Shown here in pieces: positions 56,552 through 64,000 of a stretch of DNA of 64,000 nucleotides. The notes beneath the pieces were generated by a model. The model was not told the origin of the DNA and did no database searches. It saw only the letters and a list, made by a program, of their open reading frames with translations. Source of the DNA: Sorex araneus (taxonomy: Eukaryota > Chordata > Mammalia > Eulipotyphla > Soricidae); assembly GCF_027595985.1 (NCBI RefSeq), contig NC_073313.1, forward strand, positions 116,800,552 through 116,864,551. The letters run 5' to 3'. The first letter of the stretch is position 1, and each line of letters opens with the position of its first letter. Position numbers and translations under genes: made by a program.

Positions 56552-56738
56552 TATTTATTTATTTATTTATTTTGCTTTTTGGGTCACACCCAGCGATGCT
56601 CAGGGGTTACTCCTGGCTTTGCACTCAGGAATTACTCCTGGCAGAGCTTGGGGGACCATATGGGATGCCGGGGATTGAACCCGGGTAGGCCGGGTGCAAG
56701 GCAAACGCCCTACCCGCTGTGCTATCGCTCCGGCCCCT
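56552..56738 (-). repeat. Type A SINE with (TTTA)n tail, reverse
   Basis: Duplication taccatgtcttatt on both sides; near-consensus body. Confidence 0.96.
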
Positions 56739-56934
56739 ACCATGTCTTATTATGAGCTCTACTGTAGGATAACATAGCCTCAGGTAGTTTAGGTTTATTG
56801 GGTTACTCCCGTTACAGTGCTCCCACTCCTTTGTGTTTATTTGTAACTTCTCTCTTAGTGTTCTGTTGACTTGCAAATATTGTTTTTCTCTTCTCCTTGA
56901 GTCCTTTGCATAGTTTATTCAGAGCAATGTCCTT

Positions 56935-57770
56935 TTTGTATGGACACAGGAAGACTTAGCAAATGCTATGCTTTTGTAACCTGGGAGTCATTTGACTCTA
57001 CATATTTTCCTCCTGGGCATCTGTTCTCTCGACCTAAGCCTCAGCTGCCCTTACTTCCTAGCACCCCCAAAAGCAGGGTCCCAAGGAGGGACGAGACGGA
57101 CCCAGGGCAAGCGGTGAGTTGTGTGCTACCCTGGCATCGAGATGGGCCTGGCCAAAGTGCCTAATGCTTAACTATCAGTTAAGAGCTTGATCATGGACAA
57201 ATGCTGTCATGATCCAAACAGTGATAACTAGATTTGGACCCTGCTAGGGTTAGGGGTGATTAATCTGGCCTGAGTGCTGTGGTCTGAGTCTGTGGCAAGA
57301 TGTTACCAGGAGAACTGCCTTGCAAGCCTCAATGTATCTCTTGCTATGTCCATACAAAAGTAACTAGTATTAAGATGTTAATGAGTGTTTGGACTAAGGA
57401 AAGGAAAAAACCCTTAAGAGTCAGGAAGGGCTTTGGAATGCCCTGCCCCCAGGAAGGGATTTCTTATGTTGATTTTGCTACCTGGCTGGGGGTAGCCTAG
57501 AGGGAAGGTGGGAGAGACAAGTAGGAGGAGAGACTAGAGGAGAGAGGCTGGAGTTGATGCAGAGAGAGGCCGGAGCTGGGAGTGTGGGAGATGAGAAAGA
57601 TGGAAGATTGAATAAATGGTAACTAATCAGCAACCAGCTTGGTCCTCGTTCTTCCTTCGCCTGTCCTTGGCCACCGGCCGTCCCGATCCAGTCCACACAC
57701 TGCGGTTCCAGAGCACCGAACGCGGGTGGTGAGACAGAGCTGCCTGGAAAGCCCGCGAGTGCACATGCCC
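56935..57770 (+). mobile_element. Solitary LTR-like element
   Basis: An 800-bp block of mixed composition with no SINE in it. AATAAA at 57611-57616 is followed by a GC-rich, pyrimidine-rich U5-like part (ctcgttcttccttcgcctgtcc). The layout fits an endogenous retroviral LTR. I cannot fix its TG...CA ends, and no viral gene flanks it. Confidence 0.5.
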
Positions 57771-57789
57771 CTCGGTGTGCTTTAGTTTT

Positions 57790-57917
57790 TTACACTCTAT
57801 GTTCAGGAATCACTCCTGGAGGTGCTTAGGAAACCATATGTGGTGCTGGAGATGCAACAGAGGTTGGCTACATGCAAGGGGAATGCCTTATCCCTTGTAC
57901 CATCTCTCCAGCCCTTA
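57790..57917 (-). repeat. SINE, reverse, tail part missing
   Basis: ctctatgttcaggaatcactcc to catctctccagccc; the 3' third is absent, cut at the LTR-like block. Confidence 0.8.
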
Positions 57918-58034
57918 ACTTTGTTGTTGTTGCTGTTTAACATCAGTAAGGTAGGCAATTTGCCCCTCAAGGTTTTTCCTATGGTGTTCATTTACATTTT
58001 GATTATTAAAAAAAATGATACAACAAGAAAAATA

Positions 58035-58228
58035 TGGCCCAGAAAGATAGCTCAAAGTACGGAGTCCTCACAGGACTGAGAGAGAAATCAAAGGACTGCA
58101 TGTTTTGCATGCAGGAGACCCAGTTCAATCAATCCCTAGCACTGCATGGTCCACTGAGCACCACCGGGAGTGACTAGACCTAGCTCTAAGCACTGCCAGA
58201 TGTGGCTTCCAAATTAAATACATACATA
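58035..58228 (+). repeat. Old SINE(s), forward
   Basis: gcccagaaagatagctcaaag, then a second head-like stretch actgagagagaaatcaaagg with cagttcaatcaatccctagc. Confidence 0.65.
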
Positions 58229-58443
58229 GGTATGGAACGCATTCAATATTAAACTATACTAACAAGACAATTAAAAAACAAAAATGAAATTTTCAGAGGT
58301 GATTTTGGTTCATAGAAAAACTGAGCAGAAAGTACACCCATATGCCTCCTATTTCCACACATGCTTAAGTACCACCCCCTCTACTGGTATTCCACACCGT
58401 ATAGCGAAGAGCATAAACATTACAAAAGGAAGGGCTTAGTTAC

Positions 58444-58585
58444 CTGTAACACCACAGAACTGTGGGTGTTGCTGGTAAAGATGCGTGTGGTTCCTGCCTT
58501 GGAAGACTGCAAATGGGATGAGATGCCCATTTCGCTGCTTCCAAGGGACAGTTTCATGTGCTGGTCTTCCTCTTCCACTAGGGAT
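58444..58585 (-). CDS. KLHL13: KLHL13 5' coding exon with internal start Met
   Basis: A 142-bp exon. The acceptor chosen is TTTCAG (AG at 58587-58586), because the frame then opens [20 protein letters not shown], agreeing with the long KLHL13 isoform as I recall it. The donor is CAG|GTAACT at 58443-58442. The ATG at 58557-58555 starts the 613-residue form. The sequence ends HSSVVLQ, just before the BTB domain. This region is Ser/Thr-rich and probably disordered. A second AG, eight bases inside (58579-58578), would shift the frame of any upstream exon but leave the internal Met usable. Confidence 0.9.
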
Positions 58586-58599
58586 CTGAAATTATTTTT

Positions 58600-59100
58600 A
58601 AATCAGAAAGAAAGGAGAATTAAAACTTAGCATGGAATTCAAAACAACTAGATTATTTAGAGAACTCATCAGTCATTAGTGCCAATCATCTCTAAATTTT
58701 ATTTCACTACATCTTAGGTTCATGTCATTTTACATCAGAGATGATAACTTACAAAGGCGTTTCAAAGTCAGAAAAACTAAACAAGGCAACTGAAAAATCA
58801 ACCTAAGAGATGGTCCAAAACTATGTTGTCAAAGATGGTGGTTTTTTTTTTTAAGTATCAGAGTAATTGCTCTTGAGATTATAGTGCTTAGATGCCATCG
58901 AAATTGTGTGATTCATAGTTAAAATAAATTAAGAATAGCTAATTTTAGAAAGATAAAAATAATGTTGTTTATTAATTAACTAGTCATTATGTATCAAGAA
59001 CTTTTCAAGAAGTGTGCACATACAATCTTATAAAAATCCTTAAAATAATCTAATGTGATACATACTATTTTCTTTACATGAAGAGTATGAAAAATGAGCT
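58600..59100. other. Intron upstream of the 58.5-kb exon, nothing recognised
   Basis: AT-rich with no repeat identified. Confidence 0.5.
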
Positions 59101-59102
59101 AT

Positions 59103-59283
59103 GGGGGCTGGAGCAATAGCACAGCGGGTAGGGCATTTGCCTTGCATGCGGCCAACCCGGGTTCGATTCGCAGCATCCCATATGGTCCCCTGAGCACTAC
59201 CAGGAGTGATTCCTGAGTGTAGAGCCAGGAGTCAGCCCTGAGCATTGTTGGGTGTGACCCAAACCCCCCCCCCAAAAAAAAGA
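59103..59283 (+). repeat. Type A SINE
   Basis: Duplication aaaaatgagctatg on both sides; C-run at the start of the tail. Confidence 0.95.
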
Positions 59284-59356
59284 AAAATGAGCTATGAATG
59301 GTTGAAATAATTTACTCATGGTTTTAAAGCTATTAAAATAGTTTGTCATCAGTTTG

Positions 59357-59455
59357 CTACACTGATGGTGGGATTGGTGTTGAAAATTGCGTGTCTAAAA
59401 CTCAACTTTGAATAGCTTTGTAAATCACGATGCTTTAATAAAATAAAATAAAGAA
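59357..59455 (+). repeat. Short L1 3' end
   Basis: ctacactgatggtgggattgg, taaaactcaactttgaatagc, tttaataaaataaaataaag; the last ~100 bases of the L1 3' UTR seen elsewhere in the window. Confidence 0.75.
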
Positions 59456-59459
59456 TTGG

Positions 59460-60530
59460 CCAGAATTTGAAGTTAAGCTTAAACTGATTCCAAACTCTAA
59501 CAGAATCCTATTAAAAATCAAATCTTGGCTGTGTTATACTAAAACATTATTTCCCCTTCTGTTATTATAGTTGTAATCAGCCGTGATGCAACAAAAACAT
59601 TTGCTTATAAGTGAAATTATTTCTTTTTCTAGATTTTTATCTTACATATTAGTTTGGTATTACATAGCCTAGTAGCTACAGTCCAAGTGCATTTCCATTT
59701 TTCAAATAAGTGAATAATAAAACTAAGTTCATATGTAACTTTTCAGAAGCTGTAAAATAGATTATAGAATCCGCACTCAATAGGTCAGTGCCACAAAGAA
59801 CATGACACAATAATTTGTATTTAAAGGGCTTCAGGTTACAGTAAATTGATCATCATGGTATAATCTCTCATTAGTCCTTATACAAAGGGAACATGCATTC
59901 CCTAAAATACACACTGCTAAAATCAACACTGAATTGGTTTGTGTAGCATAATGTAGATCTTTGAAATGGATGCTCAGAAAGTAGGAGGAAAAAGTGGATT
60001 CCCAAGTGCTAGAACTCTGTATTTTTCCAACTCATCTAACATTTAGAACTTTATCACCATTCCTAAATGGTGAGTTATTTGGGTTTTTTTTTGGGGGGTG
60101 CTGTATAATCTCATAAATATTTCACTTCCCTTCATCCCCCCGCCCCATCATTTACCTATAGTCAGTTAATCAGACGTAACCCCCCAAAAAAAAGTTTTAA
60201 GACTTTAAGATCTTTCATTTTTAATTCAGATACCAACTAAATGAGTTTAAATCTAGCAATAATTTGCAAAAATTCAGCTTTAGGGGTGATAGCAATTCTT
60301 CTTTATGATATTAGAGCTATAGTATAACAAAAAATGAATTAATAATATAGAACATGTTTTATTAAACCCTCATGGATATTTAACAGGGAAGAGAATAATT
60401 TAAATATGATTTAACAAGCATAAAAGAAAATGAACATAGCTTTTTACTAGTTTCAGAAATAGCTTTTAGAAAGAAACATTTGATTTATATATGTATATGA
60501 TATGTAGCATATGCACACTCATAGACACTT
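59460..60530. other. Upstream intron, nothing recognised
   Basis: About 1 kb AT-rich DNA; no exon or repeat family identified. Confidence 0.55.
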
Positions 60531-60533
60531 TTT

Positions 60534-60706
60534 GTTTACTTGCTTTGGGGCTACACCTGATGGTGATCAAGCTTTAGTCCCAGGTCTGTGCTCAGGGATC
60601 CCTCCTGGTCATGCTTAAGGAACCATTTGTGATGCCGAGATTCAAACTTGTGTCAGCCACATGCAAAGCAAGCTCCTTAACCCCATATTATCTCTCAGGC
60701 CCTCAT
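60534..60706 (-). repeat. Old SINE, reverse
   Basis: ctttggggctacacctgatgg; attcaaacttgtgtcagcc. Confidence 0.75.
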
Positions 60707-61278
60707 ACGCACTTTTAAGCAGTCTCTCTCAGACATTTAAATTATAGACTCTAGTTGGAAATGTGGAAAAATAGACTGAGTGATTGGCACCTCTAACCAG
60801 AAATTTTCCATTGATCCAGAACTATTTTAATGAGATATTCAAGAAGATATTTGATTCATTTCTGTATTTTCCACACAAAACCTGGCACATGGGAAGTTTA
60901 ATAGATGTCATATGAATGAAAATACAGAATTGCATTTCTGCAGATCATCCTGAAGACAATTCTTTAACATGCAGTGCTTTAAATGACCATCGACTATCAT
61001 TTTTACAGAATCATAGATGTAAAAGGACAGGAGTAATACTGAAATGACATTGTCCCCATGGCATATCCTGGAAAATTACTTTGTTTGAATAAACTAGAGA
61101 TAACAACTTGTTTACTTGCCATTTGTCTCTTGCTCTTAAGCTCTTAAAATTGAAAAGCAGAATGTGAAAATGGAATCCTCTCTTGGCAATATAATATGGC
61201 TAGCTTTCTAATTAATTATTTCAAAATCTGAAGAAGCCTTAACTAAAATAATCTTCTTCATGACTTTTTATTAGTGTC

Positions 61279-61542
61279 TTTTCACTTTTTAACATTCAAA
61301 ACACCCCTTATCATTTCCGCATCACTAACAGTACATGCCAAGTCAACCTTCTCAGCAGATTCAATATTCTCCTCTATCTCCTTTTCATTAAGTTTATTGA
61401 CTAGATGTGAAAGACATTGTTCCTCAACATTGTTACGAGGTAAAACCTCTCTGCAAACCCGAGGAAACAATGATATCCAGCTATCTTTAAAGAATTTATT
61501 ATATGAGTCATTCCAAGAACAAATCACATTCGTTAATCTTTA
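61279..61542 (-). pseudogene. Unidentified coding relic, possibly a Tigger-type transposase end
   Basis: An open minus-strand frame of about 85 codons with no ATG at its start. It reads VICSWNDSYNKFFKDSWISL, then LPRNNVEEQCLSHLVNKLNE, and ends VLNVKK before TGA; an AATAAA follows within about 20 bases. Amino-acid composition looks protein-like (acidic, varied), unlike the SINE frames. The W-x-S ... W-x-x-LFP pattern recalls the C-terminal part of Tigger/jerky-type DDE transposases, but this is a weak resemblance. A retrocopy fragment of a cellular gene is the other option. Confidence 0.35.
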
Positions 61543-61621
61543 TCTTTTTCAAGTCATATGATTAAAAGAACAGTGTTCTCAGTGTGGGAATGGGAAATCC
61601 AGGAGATTTTTGTTATCAGTA

Positions 61622-61796
61622 TTATTTTTGCTTTTTGGGTCACACCCAGTGATGCTCAGGGGTTACTCCTGGCTCTGTGCTCAGGAATTACTCCTGGCCG
61701 TGCTGGGGAGACCATATGGGATGCCGGGGATTGAACACGGGTTGGCCGCGTGTAAGGCAAATGCCCTACCCGCTGTACTATCGCTCCAGCCCCTTT
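61622..61796 (-). repeat. Type A SINE, reverse
   Basis: tttgctttttgggtcacaccc to ctatcgctccagcccc; the tail is short. Confidence 0.95.
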
Positions 61797-61799
61797 ACC

Positions 61800-62240
61800 A
61801 TTATCTTATGTGTTTGGTAATGTCTGTAAACATTTTTCATCATCTCAAAGGGGCTGTTATCTAATAGTATGCTGCTTAATACCCTACACATGGCAGGAAT
61901 GTTCTTCACATCAAAGATTACTCAGGCAAAAATGCCAAGAGTGCAAGGTTGAGAAACCCTACTATAGAGAGATTAACTTTCTCTGAAAAGTTCTTCTAAA
62001 GAAATTTCATGATGTAAATGACTTCCCAGCCTCAGTGTGGACTCCATGAGGTCATTCTGGCAGTGAGAAATACAATGAAATTATTACTAACCACAAACTC
62101 TTTCAAGACCACCTGACAATTGAATATCACTGCTCTTCACCCCGTCAATTTGAAAAATCCAGTGTTTACAGCAGATAAGTAGATGGTGGCTTTGAAGTTT
62201 ATAAGAAAATTATGCAAAAAGGCATTTGTTCTCTATAAGA
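61800..62240. other. Upstream intron, nothing recognised
   Basis: No exon or repeat identified. Confidence 0.5.
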
Positions 62241-62245
62241 ATGTT

Positions 62246-62437
62246 TCTTTTTTTTTTTTTTTTTTTTTTTTTTGCTTTTTGGGTCACACCCAGCGATGCT
62301 CAGGGGTTACTCCTGGTTCTGCACTCAGGAATTACTCCTGGCAGTGCTTGGGGGACCATATGGGATGCCGGGGATCGAACCCGGGTCAGCCACGTGCAAG
62401 GCAAACGCCCTACCCGCTGTGCTATCGCTCCGGCCCC
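62246..62437 (-). repeat. Type A SINE, reverse
   Basis: Tail of 26 T; duplication tataagaatgtttctt on both sides; head ends gctccggccccc. Confidence 0.96.
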
Positions 62438-62439
62438 CT

Positions 62440-63400
62440 ATAAGAATGTTTCTTAATTCTACTGAAAACAATGATTTGGCTTCACTTTTACATCACTAAG
62501 TTAGAATCAAGCAAATTCTGCCCAAATAATCCCATTTCATGGATGCCATTTTTTTTTTTTTGCAGGAGAGATGGTGTTTGACTGTCTTCCTAAAGGTCAA
62601 ATATTTTCTCTATAATGACTATATATATATATATATTATGGCCTGCCGCTCCTACCAAACCATTGTCATAGGACACAACTTATTTTCTAAACAATGACCC
62701 AGCACAGAGCACAAAAACAATATTTCCCAAAGTGTGCAAGACTCTGTCAACTGTAATTATTCAAGACAACAACTTCTTTTCTCAAAGAACATGAGGGCAG
62801 ACAAAGACCCAAATATTTTACTGGAAACATCACAAAGGTGACCAATCTGGACATACACAAACCAGCACTTTTTGTACTACTATTTTAAGACAATTGCATA
62901 CATGAACAGGGCAGTACAAGTAATTTTCCCTCTGAAATATCCATATTTATAATTTTACCCAAAGGGGTAGATGTAAGTGGTACAAACACATAATTCATAA
63001 ATCACTAATGGTTCATATACAGAAGAACGTTCAACCTTATTAGTATTCCAGAATAGCCTAATGAAAGCTAAGAGGCCATCTTTAAACATATAAACTTATC
63101 AAAGAACAAAGTGGAAGGTAGGCTTTCAAAATTGCCAGTACAAAGATGAGTTAAGCCTCTGCTGTCTGCATGGTACTGTTTGCCCAAATGTCTTTTTCTT
63201 TTTTCAGGAAATTTTTAAATTATCAAATGAATAGGGTGGGTTTTTTTCCTTTTTATAGTGGATACTATAATAGTGAAAGATTTGAATTCCATATATGACT
63301 TGGTAGATAGGTTGTAACAAGAGTGTCAATCTGGCTCAGATATGTTTTCTATAATGAGTTCAGCAGAGAAAAAAATATGGCAAAGCTTCTATAAAGAACA
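62440..63400. other. Upstream intron, (TA)n and nothing else recognised
   Basis: A short TA run at 62621-62637; otherwise no exon or repeat identified up to the candidate first exon. Confidence 0.5.
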
Positions 63401-63410
63401 GTATACTCAC

Positions 63411-63427
63411 AGATTCACGACAGCCAT
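63411..63427 (-). CDS. KLHL13: Candidate alternative first coding exon of KLHL13
   Basis: On the minus strand an ATG at 63427 is followed by GCTGTCGTGAATCT and a strong donor GTGAGTAT (GT at 63410-63409). The 17 coding bases end in phase 2, exactly what the exon at 58585 needs. The joined reading is [19 protein letters not shown] chance phase match is one in three, and the exon is short, so this is an inference. The +4 base is G but the -3 base is C, a middling start context. The 5' boundary and promoter are not visible. Confidence 0.45.
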
Positions 63428-63574
63428 TGGGGTTTGCTGTTGTGCTAGATGAGAATTTCATTATTGCATCATTTGCCTTTAAAGACTCAAGCAGTCTTCC
63501 CACATTTACCAACCTCCATATCAAACAAACTGTCCTCCAAACCCACTGAAACATCTATTTTTGACTTTAAAACT

Positions 63575-63745
63575 ATGAAGTATTGGGCCAGAAAGATTGC
63601 TTTGTATGCAGTCAACCTGAGTTCAACTCCCAGTACCACTATATGGTCCCCCAAGCTCCTCCAGAAGTGAATCCCTGAGGACAAAAGCAGGTGTAAGCCG
63701 TAAGCACATCCAAGTATGGCCCAAAAGCTTAAAAAAGAAAAGAAG
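63575..63745 (+). repeat. Old SINE, forward
   Basis: attgggccagaaagattgct, gttcaactcccagtaccac; A-rich tail aaaaaagaaaagaag. It lies about 150 bases upstream (in gene sense) of the candidate first exon. Confidence 0.72.
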
Positions 63746-63751
63746 AAAAAG

Positions 63752-63845
63752 AGATGTTGAGGACAAGAAGGCAGCACAGCAGTAGAACACAGGCCTTGCA
63801 TGTGTGAGACTCTGGGTTTGATCCCTAGTACACTCAGACAATTAA
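63752..63845 (+). repeat. Decayed tRNA-like SINE head, forward
   Basis: aggcagcacagcagtagaac and gtttgatccctagtacac. Confidence 0.6.
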
Positions 63846-64000
63846 TTTTGGACAAGGGAGAGACTTGATAAATTATAAAATGAGAGTCTCAATGTCTTGG
63901 TTTCAGTCATTACAAGTTCATATTATACAACTAACCAATGCGGTTCAATTTCATTGCCAAGGCCAAGGCAACATTCTTTTGGGGTTTGTGAAATGCTTAT

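Overview
This is 64 kb of mammalian nuclear DNA, AT-rich and dense in retroposons. Almost all real coding sequence belongs to one gene on the minus strand, which I recognise as KLHL13 (Kelch-like 13, X-linked in placental mammals). Six coding exons lie at 58585-58444, 31774-31642, 30751-30555, 17578-16783, 9005-8892 and 6157-5670. All have GT/AG splice sites and matching phases. From the internal Met at 58557 they join without a break into 613 codons: BTB, BACK, then six Kelch repeats. A 3' UTR of about 1.1 kb runs to a poly(A) signal near 4590. A 17-nt alternative first coding exon is proposed at 63427-63411; it splices in phase into the 58.5-kb exon.

The dominant repeat is a tRNA-derived SINE with clear pol III A and B boxes and an A-rich tail. 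I recognise it as like the SOR family of shrews (Sorex), so the source is most likely a soricid. It occurs here in two structures sharing one tRNA-like head. Type A (about 170-190 bp) ends in poly(A) and often has long, perfect target-site duplications (TSDs). Type B (about 250 bp) has a different body and ends in CAGTG-type microsatellite. The type B body also forms the 3' half of a third, longer repeat, type C (about 650 bp, ending in (GAT)n, three copies here), so modules have been exchanged between families.

Layout: 1-4.5 kb, intergenic DNA downstream of KLHL13 with two type C copies and SINEs. 4.57-6.16 kb, 3' UTR and last exon. 6.2-31.6 kb, introns and exons with SINEs, L1 3' ends, LTR-like repeats and microsatellites. 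31.8-58.4 kb, one 26.7-kb phase-0 intron. This intron holds a cluster of young SINEs (34.8-40 kb), a type C copy, L1 fragments, an ERV-type LTR, an 841-bp L1-mobilised element with a CpG-rich duplicated 5' end and a perfect 16-bp TSD (46.1-46.9 kb), a 1.8-kb polypurine tract (49.2-51.0 kb), a 373-bp pure GAA/GGA tract, an inverted duplication (51.9/53.8 kb) and a second LTR (56.9-57.8 kb). 58.6-64 kb, upstream intron with the candidate first exon and a possible DNA-transposon coding relic.

The protein is a substrate adaptor for CUL3 ubiquitin ligase. No second cellular gene, tRNA/rRNA gene or CRISPR array was found. The many open frames of 60-120 codons are readings through SINEs, and the 600+ codon frames are readings of the GA tracts.
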